Assembly: GCA_029264955.1 (NCBI GenBank)
Contig: JARHYC010000020.1
Span: forward strand, 1-64,000
Source of the DNA: Faecalibacterium sp.
GTDB taxonomy: Bacteria > Bacillota > Clostridia > Oscillospirales > Ruminococcaceae
Reading direction: 5' to 3'
DNA length: 64,000 bases
The translations under genes were made by a program, and so were the position numbers. The notes below the pieces were generated by a model that worked only from the letters and a program-made list of their open reading frames with translations, ran no database searches and had not been told where the DNA came from. Numbering within the stretch: position 1 is the first letter of the stretch; the number at the start of each line of letters is the position of its first letter. Shown piece by piece: positions 43,288 to 53,264 of this stretch.

Positions 43288-45954
43288 TTACTTGCGGGGG
43301 TTCTTGATCGCAGCCTGTGCAGCAGCCAGACGTGCGATAGGCACACGGTAGGGAGAGCAGGACACATAGTCCAGACCAACGCCGTGGCAGAACTCAACAG
43401 ACGTGGGGTCACCACCGTGCTCGCCGCAGATGCCCAGACCCAGGTTGGGGTTGGTCTCACGGCCAGCAGCTGCTGCCATCTTGACCAGCTTGCCAACACC
43501 GTTCTGATCCAGGTGCTGGAACGGATCGCTCTCGTAGATCTTGGTGTCGTAGTAAGCAGTCAGGAACTTAGCTGCGTCATCACGGCTGAAACCAAAGGTC
43601 ATCTGAGTCAGGTCATTGGTACCGAAGGAGAAGAAGTCTGCTTCCTTAGCGATATCACCAGCAGTCAGAGCTGCACGGGGAATCTCGATCATGGTGCCAA
43701 CTTCGTACTTCATATCAACGCCAGCCTCAGCGATCAGCTTGTCAGCAGTCTCGACAACAACGTTCTTGACGTACTTCAGCTCCTTGACCTCGCCAACCAG
43801 CGGAATCATGATGTGAGGAGTGATCATCTTACCGGTTTCTGCGCTGACATTCAAAGCTGCCTTGATGACAGCGCGTGTCTGCATTGCAGCAATCTCGGGA
43901 TAAGTAACAGCCAGACGGCAGCCACGGTGACCCATCATGGGGTTGAACTCATGCAGACCCTCAACGATGTTGGTCAGCTCTTCAGCGGTCAGGCCCATAT
44001 CTGCAGCCAGCTCTGCGATGTCCTCAGCCTTGGTGGGCAGGAACTCGTGCAGAGGCGGATCCAGGTAACGGATGGTCATAGGACGATCGCCCAGGATGCG
44101 GTACATCGCCTCGAAGTCGCCCTGCTGATAGGGCTCAACCTTAGCCAGAGCAGCCTCGCGAGCCTCAACGGTGCGTGCGCAGATCATCTCACGGACAGCC
44201 TTGATGCGGTCCTCTGCAAAGAACATGTGCTCGGTACGGCACAGGCCGATGCCTTCAGCGCCCATGTCAACACCCTGCTGCGCATCACGCGGGTTATCAG
44301 CGTTGGTCATAACCTTCAGCTGGCGAGCTGCATCAGCCCACTGCATGAAGCGGTTGAAGTTCTTGTTGCCGGTAGCAGCAACGGTAGCAACCTTCTCACC
44401 ATAGACGTTACCAGTGGAGCCGTCCAGAGAAATCCAGTCGCCGCCAACAAACTTATGGCCATTGATTTCGAAGGTCTTGTTAGCCTCGTCAATCTTGATT
44501 TCGTTATCATTTGCACAGCCGGAAACACAGCAGGTACCCATGCCACGTGCAACAACAGCTGCGTGGCTGGTCATACCGCCGCGCATGGTCAGGATACCCT
44601 GAGATACCTGCATACCGACGATGTCTTCGGGCGTGGTCTCCAGGCGAACCAGGACAACCTTGTCCATCTTGCCGGACTTAACCATCTCTTCTGCCTCTTC
44701 AGCAGAGAAGACCAGCTGGCCGCAAGCGGAACCGGGAGAAGCTGCCAGACCCTTGCCGACAACCTCAGCTGCCTTCAGAGCAGCTGCATCGAACTGGGGA
44801 TGCAGCAGGGTGTCCAGCTGCTTAGGCTCAACGCGCAGGACAGCTTCCTGCTCGGTGATCATGCCTTCGTCAACCAGGTCGCAAGCAATCTGCAGTGCAG
44901 CCTGAGCGGTACGCTTACCGTTACGGGTCTGCAGCATGAACAGGTGGCCATCCTCAATGGTGAACTCCATATCCTGCATATCGCGGAAGTAGTTCTCCAA
45001 ACGGGTAGCGATCTCAACAAACTGGTTGTAAACCTCAGGCATCTGCTCCTGCAGGTGAGAGATGGGAGAAGGAGTACGGATGCCAGCGACAACGTCTTCG
45101 CCCTGCGCATTGATCAGGTACTCACCCATCAGCTTCTTAGCGCCGGTAGCGGGATCACGGGTAAATGCAACGCCCGTGCCGGAGTTCATGCCGGAGTTAC
45201 CGAAAGCCATCTGCTGAACGTTAACAGCAGTACCCCACTCATAGGGGATTTCATTCATCTTGCGGTAAACGTTTGCGCGGGGGTTGTCCCAGCTGCGGAA
45301 AACAGCCTTGACAGCACCAATCAGCTGCTCACGAGGATCCTGAGGGAACTCGGAGCCCTGGCGCTCACGGTAAATCTGCTTGAACTGAACAACCAGCTCC
45401 TTCAGGTCATCAGCAGTCAGATCAACGTCCAGCTTGATGCCCTTAGCTTCCTTCATTTCGTCGATCTTCTCTTCAAAGAAGCTCTTGCCCAGCTCCATAA
45501 CAACGTCGGAGTACATCTGGATGAAACGGCGGTAGCAGTCGTAAGCGAAACGGGGGTTGTTGGTCTTCTTTGCCAGACCTTCAACGGCCTGGTCGTTCAG
45601 GCCCAGGTTCAGGATGGTATCCATCATGCCAGGCATGGACATACGCGCACCGGAGCGAACAGAAACCAGCAGGGGGTTGTCGATATCGCCAAACTTCTTG
45701 CCGGTGATCTCTTCCAGACCCTTCACATGCTCAAAGATGTCGGCCTCGATCTCCGCATTGATCTGACGGTCATCTGCATAGTACTGGGTGCAAGCCTCGG
45801 TGCTGATCGTAAAGCCCTGAGGAACCGGCATACCTGCAGCAGTCATCTCTGCCAGGCCTGCGCCTTTACCACCCAAAATGTTCTTCATCGTGACCTTGTC
45901 GCCCTTGAAAGCGTCATTGCCCTCGGTGAAGTAGTACAAGTACTTCTTGCTCAT
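43288..45954 (-). CDS. ppdK: pyruvate phosphate dikinase
   Basis: 888 aa. Interconverts pyruvate, ATP and phosphate with PEP, AMP and PPi; in anaerobes it often runs toward pyruvate. An ATP-grasp domain (GGKGAGLAEM near the start), the phosphorylated His464 in GGMTSHAAV, and the PEP barrel with its catalytic Cys in LGICGEHGGDP are complete. ATG at 45954 follows GGAGG. Codon use is strongly biased, as in highly expressed genes. Monocistronic; -10 TATAAT at 46028-46033 with a poor -35. Confidence 0.96.
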   Translation of the reverse strand: MSKKYLYYFTEGNDAFKGDKVTMKNILGGKGAGLAEMTAAGMPVPQGFTISTEACTQYYADDRQINAEIEADIFEHVKGLEEITGKKFGDIDNPLLVSVRSGARMSMPGMMDTILNLGLNDQAVEGLAKKTNNPRFAYDCYRRFIQMYSDVVMELGKSFFEEKIDEMKEAKGIKLDVDLTADDLKELVVQFKQIYRERQGSEFPQDPREQLIGAVKAVFRSWDNPRANVYRKMNEIPYEWGTAVNVQQMAFGNSGMNSGTGVAFTRDPATGAKKLMGEYLINAQGEDVVAGIRTPSPISHLQEQMPEVYNQFVEIATRLENYFRDMQDMEFTIEDGHLFMLQTRNGKRTAQAALQIACDLVDEGMITEQEAVLRVEPKQLDTLLHPQFDAAALKAAEVVGKGLAASPGSACGQLVFSAEEAEEMVKSGKMDKVVLVRLETTPEDIVGMQVSQGILTMRGGMTSHAAVVARGMGTCCVSGCANDNEIKIDEANKTFEINGHKFVGGDWISLDGSTGNVYGEKVATVAATGNKNFNRFMQWADAARQLKVMTNADNPRDAQQGVDMGAEGIGLCRTEHMFFAEDRIKAVREMICARTVEAREAALAKVEPYQQGDFEAMYRILGDRPMTIRYLDPPLHEFLPTKAEDIAELAADMGLTAEELTNIVEGLHEFNPMMGHRGCRLAVTYPEIAAMQTRAVIKAALNVSAETGKMITPHIMIPLVGEVKELKYVKNVVVETADKLIAEAGVDMKYEVGTMIEIPRAALTAGDIAKEADFFSFGTNDLTQMTFGFSRDDAAKFLTAYYDTKIYESDPFQHLDQNGVGKLVKMAAAAGRETNPNLGLGICGEHGGDPTSVEFCHGVGLDYVSCSPYRVPIARLAAAQAAIKNPRK

Positions 45955-46178
45955 ACATTTACCTCCAATATATTTGCTTCGGCGCGCCGCGCCGGGCACA
46001 ACAAAACTTTTTGTGCTTGCGTCATCAATTATAACAAATTGCACAAAATTGCGCCAGACTTATATTGTGAATTTTCGGTCAATATTCAGGGCGATTTTGG
46101 CCTGTTTTTTGTGCATTTCACTTGAAATTTTGATGTTTTTAAGGTAAACTATTATGGGATAGAATCAAAGAAGTTTAT

Positions 46179-46192
46179 ACTAGTATACTAGT
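46179..46192. repeat. perfect palindrome before the glmU-like gene
   Basis: ACTAGTATACTAGT, 14 bp, ending 1-2 bp before the GGAGG ribosome site. Candidate operator or translational control element. Confidence 0.5.
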
Positions 46193-46207
46193 TGGAGGTG
46201 TTACACC

Positions 46208-46969
46208 ATGTTCGATACCGACAATCGTGCTTTACAGCAGGCAGAGCAAAAACTCATGGAATCCGAAACCGCTGCGCGCCGTATTTTGCTACATCACATT
46301 GCAGCCGGTGTTGCAATCGCATCGTCTAACATCGTCATTGAAGACACGGTCGTGATTGAGCCGGGCGCAACCATTTTGCCCGGAACCATCCTGCGTGGCA
46401 GCACCGTCATCGGTGCAGGTTGCGTCATAGGTCCCAACACACTGATTGAGGACAGTACCATCGGTGCAGGCACTACGGTCAACGCCAGCCAGATTTACGG
46501 CAGCTGCATCGGCGAAAAGAATAACATCGGTCCTTTCACCCATGTACGCGTCAACACCGTTACCGACTACGGCGTACATTTAGGTGCTTATGTGGAAACC
46601 AAAAATTCCAATCTGGCACGGGGCAACACGGTCAGCCACCTGACCTACATCGGCGACAGCGACGTGGGCAAGTACTGCAACTTTGGCTGCGGCACCGTCA
46701 CCAGCAACTATGATGGTAAGGACAAGCACCGTACCACCATCGGCGACTACTGCTTCATCGGCTGCAACACCAACCTGATTGCACCGGTACGCGTGGGCGA
46801 CGGTGCGTATACCGCAGCAGGCAGCACCATTACTAACAATGTTCCTGCCGGAGATCTGGGCATTGCACGTCAGCGCCAGACCAATCTGGAAGGCTGGGCA
46901 AAGCCCCGCTTAGAAGCATACATCGCGAAGAAAACCAAGCTGGAAGAAGAGCAAAAATCCAAGGGCTGA
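46208..46969 (+). CDS. stand-alone GlmU-type acetyltransferase domain (left-handed beta-helix)
   Basis: 253 aa, matching only the C-terminal half of GlmU: hexapeptide repeats from about 40 on, then NIGPFTHVRV, LGAYVETKNSNLARGNTVSHLTYIGD (with the acetyltransferase His), GTVTSNYDGKDKHRTTIGD, and ARQRQTNLEGW. It should acetylate glucosamine-1-phosphate. The nucleotidyltransferase half (GxGxxTRM-type loop) is absent; a separate protein must make UDP-GlcNAc. The order glmU-like, pth, mfd recalls the Bacillus glmU-prs-ctc-pth-mfd block. GGAGGTG precedes the ATG. Confidence 0.85.
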   Translation: MFDTDNRALQQAEQKLMESETAARRILLHHIAAGVAIASSNIVIEDTVVIEPGATILPGTILRGSTVIGAGCVIGPNTLIEDSTIGAGTTVNASQIYGSCIGEKNNIGPFTHVRVNTVTDYGVHLGAYVETKNSNLARGNTVSHLTYIGDSDVGKYCNFGCGTVTSNYDGKDKHRTTIGDYCFIGCNTNLIAPVRVGDGAYTAAGSTITNNVPAGDLGIARQRQTNLEGWAKPRLEAYIAKKTKLEEEQKSKG

Positions 46970-47016
46970 GCCAACTTTCTTACCACATTTGAATAACAGC
47001 AAAGGATACGCACAAA

Positions 47017-47592
47017 ATGGAAAATGATATCTGGCTGGTTGCCGGTCTGGGCAACCCCGAAAAGAAATATGACGGCACCCGCCACAATGCAGGCTTTGCC
47101 GGCATTGACTACTTGGCTGACAAGTGGAGCATCCCAGTCAACAAAACCAAGTTCCAGGGCTTGTACGGGCAAGGCGAAGTCGATGGGCACAAGGTGTTTC
47201 TGCTCAAACCGCTGACCTACATGAACCTATCTGGTCAGAGCATTGCACCGCTGGCGACTTTCTACAAGATTCCGGCGAACCATGTGATCGTACTGTGCGA
47301 CGATGTGACGCAGGCGCCCGGTAAGCTGCGCATTCGGCCTTCCGGTTCTGCCGGCGGACACAACGGCTTGAAGAGCATTATCGCCAGCCTGGGCAGCGAT
47401 CAGTTTGCCCGCATTCGCATGGGCGTAGGCACCAAGCCGCATCCGGATTACGATCTGGCCGACTGGGTGTTGGGCAAGTTCCCGCCCGAAGACAAAAAGG
47501 CGTTGGAAGATCGTTTTGCCGATATTGCCGCTGCTGCGCTGCTGATTATGGAGAACAATCTGGGTCAGGCACAGAACAAGTACAATCGATGA
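47017..47592 (+). CDS. pth: peptidyl-tRNA hydrolase
   Basis: 191 aa. Releases tRNA from drop-off peptidyl-tRNA. GLGNPEKKYDGTRHNAGF contains the catalytic His, FLLKPLTYMNLSGQSI and the GGHNGLKSI loop follow. AAAGGA precedes the ATG. Lies 47 bp after the glmU-like gene and 23 bp before mfd, probably one operon. Confidence 0.96.
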   Translation: MENDIWLVAGLGNPEKKYDGTRHNAGFAGIDYLADKWSIPVNKTKFQGLYGQGEVDGHKVFLLKPLTYMNLSGQSIAPLATFYKIPANHVIVLCDDVTQAPGKLRIRPSGSAGGHNGLKSIIASLGSDQFARIRMGVGTKPHPDYDLADWVLGKFPPEDKKALEDRFADIAAAALLIMENNLGQAQNKYNR

Positions 47593-47615
47593 TGCCGCTT
47601 TTGAGGTGATCTTTC

Positions 47616-50600
47616 ATGTACAAAACATTACTCAAACAAACAACGGAATACGAAAAGATCACGGCGTCGCTGCACTCTCCAGGTGCTGCGGCGCTTTTCG
47701 GCATTCCAGCCGCCGGGCGTGCCTTGTTGTACGCTGCGATTGCGAAAGAAACCGGACGTCCTCTATGCATCGTTACACCGGGCGAGGCCGAAGCGACACG
47801 CTTTGCCGCTGACCTGTCCACATTAGGTGCACCCGCAGCAGTTTTTCCGCCCCGTGACTTTGTGCTTCGCCCCATTGAGGGCACCGGCCGTGAATATGAA
47901 TACCGCCGTCTGGCTGTGCTTGGTGATTTAGCAGGCGGACGCTTGCAGGCGGTTTGTGTACCTGCCGAAGCGCTGCTGCAATACACCATGCCGAAAGCAG
48001 ATTTCTGTGCCAACACCCTGACGCTGAAACCCGGCATGGAATATGACCAGAATACTTTGATACGCCGCTTTTATGCTGCCGGCTATATCCGCCGCGCGCA
48101 GGTAGACGGGCCGGGGCAGTTCTCGGTGCGCGGCGACATCGTAGACTTGTACGCACCTGACATGAAACAGCCCGTGCGTATTGAATACTGGGGCGATGAA
48201 ATCGACTCCATCTCCAGCTTTGATATGCTGACCCAACGCCGTGAAGACCCACTGGAAAAGATTTATCTTTCTCCTGCGCGTGAGGTGCTGTTCGGTGATA
48301 CCGCACAGACCGCCGAATCCTTGCGCAGTTGGCTGGCGGGACATAAAGGCAAAAAGAAAGCTACGTTGGAAACGGTCATGGCCGGGGATTTAGCTCTGCT
48401 GGACAGTGGCTCCATGCCGGAGGCGATGGACAAATACCTGGGTGTGCGCTACCCAAAACCCGCAACCATTCTGAACCATTTGGACGACCCGATCCTGATT
48501 TTAGAAGAGCCATGTTCCATCCGGGATGCCCAAAAAGCAACCCAGATGCGCCGGGACGGCGAAATGGAAGCGCTGCTGGAAGATGGCGTGATCTGTCCCG
48601 GATTGGATCAACTCTATCTGGACCAGACCGACTTGGACCGTTTTGTGGACCAGTACCCCACACTCTTGTGCGAAAATTTCATGCGCAGTCTGCACGGCTA
48701 CCGCCTGAAGGATTTGATTGATACCCCTGCCCACGCTCTGCCCAACTGGAGCGGCGAACTGGCTTTACTGGTAGAGGATTTGGACCCACTGCTGGCGCAG
48801 AGCTATGCGGTCACATTGCTGGCAGGCACGCCAAAAGGTGCCTCTGCACTATGCCGCGACTTGATAGACCGGGGCTATTCGGTTTCTATGAGCCGAGATG
48901 TTCTGCCCCGCCCCGGCGTGGTCCAGGTATTGCCCGGGCATTTATCCGGCGGCTGTGATTTACCGTTCGCCCGGTATGCGCTGATTACCAGCCGACGGGC
49001 TGCCGCAGCGGAAGGCAGCGAAAAGAAACGCCGCAAAAACAAAGATGCGCTTTCCAGCCTGAGTGATGTGAAGCCGGGCGACTATGTGGTGCATCAGAAT
49101 CACGGTATTGGCATCTATTCCGGCATCCAGCGTTTGGAAGTGCAGGGTGCCATTAAAGATTATCTGAAAGTGCAGTATTCCGGTGCGGACGTGTTGTATG
49201 TTCCCGTCACCCAGCTGGACTTGTTGAGCCGTTACACCGCCCCCGGCGATGAAGAAAAAGTCAAACTGGCAAAGTTGGGCGGCGACGCTTGGCAAAAAAC
49301 CCGCAGCCGTGTCAAAAAAGCCACTGAGGACATGGCGAAAGAGCTGATTGCTCTATATGCCCGCCGACAAAAAGCAGAGGGTTTTGCATTCCCGCCAGAT
49401 GGCGACTGGCAGCGGGATTTCGAAACCCGCTTTGCTTATGACGAAACCGACGACCAGCTGAATGCCACTGCCGAAATCAAACGGGATATGGAGCAGCCGC
49501 ACCCCATGGACCGACTGCTATGCGGCGACGTGGGCTTTGGTAAAACCGAAGTGGCACTGCGTGCCGCATTCAAGGCAATCATGGGCGGCAAACAGGTTGC
49601 CATCTTAGCACCCACTACGCTGTTGGCTTGGCAGCATTACAACACCATCGTAAGCCGCATGGAGGCCTTCCCTGTAAAAATCGGCCTGCTGAACCGTATG
49701 CGCAGTACCAAGCAGCAGAAACAGACGCTTGCAGATTTGCGCTCTGGTGTGCTGGACATTGTAGTCGGCACCCATCGACTGCTTTCCAAAGATGTACAAT
49801 TTAAGGATTTGGGGCTTGTCGTCATTGACGAAGAGCAACGCTTTGGTGTCAAGCATAAAGAAGCCCTGAAAACCAACTTTATCGGTGTGGATATGCTGAC
49901 CTTATCTGCCACACCGATTCCCCGCACATTGAATATGGCAATGAGCGGTATCCGTGATATGTCCACCATTGAGCAGCCTCCTTTTGAGCGTCAGCCTGTG
50001 GAGACCTACGTCATGGAATACAACGCGCCCATTGTTGCACAGGCAATTAAAAAAGAACTGGCACGCGGTGGTCAGGTGTATTATCTGCATAACCGCGTAG
50101 ACACGCTGGAGGAAACTGCTGCACGGATTTCCAAAATGGTACCGGGCGCACGCATGGGCCTGGCACATGGTAAAATGAGCGAAGACGAATTGGGCAGCGT
50201 TTGGCAGCACCTGATTGACGGCGAAATTGACGTACTGGTCTGCACGACCTTGATCGAAACCGGTATCGACGTGCGCAACTGCAACACCCTGATTATTGAA
50301 GACGCCGACCGCATGGGTCTGTCACAGCTATATCAGATTCGCGGTCGTGTGGGCCGCAGCGGACGCAAAGCCTATGCTTACTTTACTTTCCGCCGGGACA
50401 AAGTTCTGAACGATATTGCCCGCAAGCGTTTGAACGCCATCCGCGAATTTACTTCGTTTGGTTCCGGTTTCCGCATTGCCATGCGTGACTTGCAGATTCG
50501 CGGCGCAGGCAGTCTGCTGGGTCATAGTCAGCATGGCCACATGGAATCTGTCGGTTACGATTTGTATATTAAGATGTTGAATCAGGCGATTGCCCAGGCA

Positions 50601-51080
50601 AAGGGCGAGCCTATCCAACATGACAAGAGCGAAAGCCTCATCGACATTCGCGTGGACGCGTATATCCCGGAAAAATATATCCCGGACAGCGAGGGCCGCA
50701 TCGAAGCTTACAAGCGCATTGCTGCCATCCAAACCCCGGAAGATGCCGCCGACGTATTGGACGAACTGATCGACCGTTACGGCGACCCGCCGCCCTCTGT
50801 CAGCAGCCTGGTCAGCGTTTCTCTGGTGCGCGTGCTGGCTGCCAGCTTGGGCGTATACGAGGTCACCCAGAAGAAGGACGTGCTGACCTTGTGGCTGAAC
50901 GAGCTGAGTGTGGAAATGATCCGCAAGCTTCTGCTTGCATGGGAGGGTCGTGTGATTCCCGGTGCCGGTGCAAAACCGTATCTGTCCATTACGCTGCATA
51001 ATGACGAACAACCCTTGGCGTTGTTAAAGGCAGTATTGGAAAGCATGACCCAGCCCATCGACCAGCCAAACGAAGCATAA
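47616..51080 (+). CDS. mfd: transcription-repair coupling factor
   Basis: 1154 aa translocase that frees stalled RNA polymerase and recruits UvrA. A UvrB-like N-terminal half is followed by the polymerase-interaction domain (about 480-560, VVHQNHGIGIYSGI) and a RecG-like motor with Walker A GDVGFGKT (637-644) and DEEQ (738-741). The C-terminal TRCF domain is complete. GAGGTGA precedes the ATG. Confidence 0.97.
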   Translation: MYKTLLKQTTEYEKITASLHSPGAAALFGIPAAGRALLYAAIAKETGRPLCIVTPGEAEATRFAADLSTLGAPAAVFPPRDFVLRPIEGTGREYEYRRLAVLGDLAGGRLQAVCVPAEALLQYTMPKADFCANTLTLKPGMEYDQNTLIRRFYAAGYIRRAQVDGPGQFSVRGDIVDLYAPDMKQPVRIEYWGDEIDSISSFDMLTQRREDPLEKIYLSPAREVLFGDTAQTAESLRSWLAGHKGKKKATLETVMAGDLALLDSGSMPEAMDKYLGVRYPKPATILNHLDDPILILEEPCSIRDAQKATQMRRDGEMEALLEDGVICPGLDQLYLDQTDLDRFVDQYPTLLCENFMRSLHGYRLKDLIDTPAHALPNWSGELALLVEDLDPLLAQSYAVTLLAGTPKGASALCRDLIDRGYSVSMSRDVLPRPGVVQVLPGHLSGGCDLPFARYALITSRRAAAAEGSEKKRRKNKDALSSLSDVKPGDYVVHQNHGIGIYSGIQRLEVQGAIKDYLKVQYSGADVLYVPVTQLDLLSRYTAPGDEEKVKLAKLGGDAWQKTRSRVKKATEDMAKELIALYARRQKAEGFAFPPDGDWQRDFETRFAYDETDDQLNATAEIKRDMEQPHPMDRLLCGDVGFGKTEVALRAAFKAIMGGKQVAILAPTTLLAWQHYNTIVSRMEAFPVKIGLLNRMRSTKQQKQTLADLRSGVLDIVVGTHRLLSKDVQFKDLGLVVIDEEQRFGVKHKEALKTNFIGVDMLTLSATPIPRTLNMAMSGIRDMSTIEQPPFERQPVETYVMEYNAPIVAQAIKKELARGGQVYYLHNRVDTLEETAARISKMVPGARMGLAHGKMSEDELGSVWQHLIDGEIDVLVCTTLIETGIDVRNCNTLIIEDADRMGLSQLYQIRGRVGRSGRKAYAYFTFRRDKVLNDIARKRLNAIREFTSFGSGFRIAMRDLQIRGAGSLLGHSQHGHMESVGYDLYIKMLNQAIAQAKGEPIQHDKSESLIDIRVDAYIPEKYIPDSEGRIEAYKRIAAIQTPEDAADVLDELIDRYGDPPPSVSSLVSVSLVRVLAASLGVYEVTQKKDVLTLWLNELSVEMIRKLLLAWEGRVIPGAGAKPYLSITLHNDEQPLALLKAVLESMTQPIDQPNEA

Positions 51081-51182
51081 TACAGATTTCATGTATTTTC
51101 TATGGCATCTGCGCGCATTTCGTGCTAAACTGGTATGCAGTATCATGCTGCCGACCCGCCGGGGCGGCAAGAAGGAGTTAAC

Positions 51183-52307
51183 ATGAAAAAACGTATCATT
51201 GCTTTGCTGTGTGCTGCTATCATGGCTTTAAGCCTGGCTGGCTGCACCATTTCCTCCACCCCCAGCACCGTTGGTACCATCGGTGAAACCGAAATCACCT
51301 CCGGTATGTATCTGCTGAGCCAGTATCAGGGTTACTTCTCTGCGCTGGAAGCTGCCAACGCACAGACCCCCGCTGAAGGCGAAACCCTGCCCGCTTATGC
51401 ACAGATGCCGGTAAAGGATTTTCTGAAGGAAACCATCACCATCAACGATGAGAAAACTCTGGTTTCCGATTACGTTGCCGCACAGACTATGAAGAACATC
51501 CAGTACTTTGCTGCTGTGGATGCCGCTTTCACCGCTCTGAACGGCGAATTGTCTGAAGAGGACATCGCAGCCGCAGATTCCAATGCGCAGAGCATCTGGA
51601 GCGCAAACGAGGCGTTGTACAAGAAGAACGGCTTCAGCCTGGCTACCGTACAGCAGTATCAGTACACCCTGAGCAAGGCTGACGCCCTGATGGAGCTGGT
51701 TTACGGTGAAAATGGCACCGAGGCCGTTTCCGACGATGAACTGAAGGCGCATTTGGATGAAGACCTGTGGTTTGTATACTACTCTGCTGTGCCTGTGTAC
51801 AACACCCAGAACTTCCAGATTACTGACGAAAACACCGCAAAGGTCACCGAGATTTGCCAGAGCGCATTGGACAACTTCAATGCGGAAAAGGAAACCACCG
51901 ATGACGTGTACCAGCTGTTCCGCAACAAAATGACCTCCGGTCTGCCTGCTGCATACGAAGCTCTGGGCAACACCTACGTTCCCGAAGCTGCTCTGTCCAG
52001 CCAGCTACTGAATGAAGCTTCTCTGAACCAGTACTTCTCTGCTGAGTCCGCGCAGAAGATTCGCGACCTGAAGAACGGTGAAGCTGTCATGATTACCGAT
52101 TCCGGTTTTGCTATTGAGTTGTACCAGCGTGTTGATCCCGTCGCTACCGGCGAATGGGAAAACCTGCGCGAAACGGCTCTGTACACCGTTTACGGCGAAC
52201 ACCTGCAGGATGCTCTGATTGAGTATGGCGCAACGCTGGAAAGCAATCTGGATACCGGCGCTATGAGCAAGATGCCTGCAAACAAGATTGTTCCTGCTCT
52301 GGGCTAA
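51183..52307 (+). CDS. PrsA/SurA-like lipoprotein
   Basis: 374 aa. Signal peptide with lipobox SLAG-Cys21. The helical architecture (ITSGMYLLSQYQGYF, VKDFLKETITINDEKTLVSDYVAAQ) is that of SurA_N/PrsA chaperones, which often follow mfd in Clostridia. No clear parvulin PPIase domain was found, so it may be a foldase-like chaperone without isomerase activity. AAGGAG precedes the ATG. A TGCTAAACT element at 51123-51131 may be an extended -10 promoter. Confidence 0.72.
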   Translation: MKKRIIALLCAAIMALSLAGCTISSTPSTVGTIGETEITSGMYLLSQYQGYFSALEAANAQTPAEGETLPAYAQMPVKDFLKETITINDEKTLVSDYVAAQTMKNIQYFAAVDAAFTALNGELSEEDIAAADSNAQSIWSANEALYKKNGFSLATVQQYQYTLSKADALMELVYGENGTEAVSDDELKAHLDEDLWFVYYSAVPVYNTQNFQITDENTAKVTEICQSALDNFNAEKETTDDVYQLFRNKMTSGLPAAYEALGNTYVPEAALSSQLLNEASLNQYFSAESAQKIRDLKNGEAVMITDSGFAIELYQRVDPVATGEWENLRETALYTVYGEHLQDALIEYGATLESNLDTGAMSKMPANKIVPALG

Positions 52308-52328
52308 ACATTCTATTCTCTGAAACAC

Positions 52329-52363
52329 AAGAGCGGCTGACCAATCGGTCAGCCGCTCTTCTT
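52329..52363 (+). terminator. terminator of the PrsA-like gene
   Basis: AAGAGCGGCTGACC/GGTCAGCCGCTCTT with 4-nt loop and T-rich tail, overlapping the convergent trmO end. Confidence 0.85.
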
Positions 52364-53059
52364 TTATTGTTGTGTCCTAATATCAGTTACCGTCAGCACT
52401 TTTTCCGCTACGGTAAACTTAATGTCATATCCGGCAAAGCTCAAGCCGTACACTCGCTGCGGATCGTCCTGATAGGCGGGGCGGGGATCCTGCGCCAGTA
52501 CATCCAATGCAGACTGCCGCTTTTCCGCAGGCAACCTTTCCAAAAGCGTATCCGGGCATTCCACGGTCAGCGCGTAATCCAGCTTTTGTGCGCCGAAACC
52601 ACCGCGGGCATCCGGGTGGCTGTCCACATACGGCAGATAAGGCTTGATATCATAGATGGGGGTACCGTCCAGCAGGTCGGCACCCGCTACCTTCAGTACA
52701 GGGCCTTCCGGTGTATCCCAATCCACGCCAATCAGCTTTACACAGGAAAGCCCCAATGGATTCGGGCGGAAGGGGGAACGCGTTGCAAACACGCCCATGC
52801 GGGTATTGCCGCCCAAACGCGGTGGACGTACGGTCGGGTGCCATGCGGTGTGTTTGTTCGCGGAAAAACGCCACACCAGCCACAAATAATCATAATCCTC
52901 TATGCCGCGCAAAATTTCCGGGTCGCGACATTCCGGTGCCAGCACAATACGAGCGGTCAAGCTTTCAATCAAACCGCTCTGACGTGGGATTCCAAACTTC
53001 TCCGAAAAATCCGACCGGATATGAGCTACCGGTTCCATTACAAATGTTTCTTGGGACAT
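52364..53059 (-). CDS. trmO: tRNA m6t6A37 methyltransferase TrmO (TsaA/YaeB)
   Basis: 231 aa. N6-methylates t6A37 of tRNA-Thr using SAM in a beta-barrel fold. Landmarks are PVAHIRSDFSEKFGIPRQ, the RPPRLGGN turn, GVFATRSPFRPNPLGLS and ADLLDGTPIYDIKPYLPY. A C-terminal extension as in E. coli YaeB is present. ATG at 53059 follows AAAGGAG. Monocistronic. Confidence 0.92.
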   Translation of the reverse strand: MSQETFVMEPVAHIRSDFSEKFGIPRQSGLIESLTARIVLAPECRDPEILRGIEDYDYLWLVWRFSANKHTAWHPTVRPPRLGGNTRMGVFATRSPFRPNPLGLSCVKLIGVDWDTPEGPVLKVAGADLLDGTPIYDIKPYLPYVDSHPDARGGFGAQKLDYALTVECPDTLLERLPAEKRQSALDVLAQDPRPAYQDDPQRVYGLSFAGYDIKFTVAEKVLTVTDIRTQQ

Positions 53060-53110
53060 AAGGGCTCCTTTCGTGCCTGGCACGCTTTTGCGGGCACTGT
53101 TCTGCATTTT

Positions 53111-53140
53111 ATCATAACACACGGCATCGGTATCATGCAA
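53111..53140 (-). promoter_or_regulatory. promoter of trmO
   Basis: Minus strand: TTGCAT, 18-bp spacer, TATGAT. Confidence 0.6.
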
Positions 53141-53197
53141 CCATAAGCATCCTATATCACAACTGCTTCAATCGCTCTGTAAGTTAATTGCAACAAG

Positions 53198-53232
53198 AAA
53201 AAGCTCCGCCCACAAATGTGAGCGGAGCTTTT
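53198..53232 (-). terminator. terminator of the mgl operon
   Basis: AAAAGCTCCGC/GCGGAGCTTTT hairpin with T5 on the minus strand. Confidence 0.85.
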
Positions 53233-53264
53233 ATAGGTATGGGAATTGCACCCCAAGTCAGGAA

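Noticed and set aside
43384-46125. Very long open frame antisense to ppdK, and a similar one antisense to carB (28970-31288)
   Set aside because: They mirror strongly biased codons of highly expressed genes on the other strand; composition shows no protein-like domains and no ribosome sites.
51148-51172. Hairpin between mfd and the PrsA-like gene as a terminator
   Set aside because: The GC stem has no T-run and lies directly before the ribosome site; transcription likely continues.
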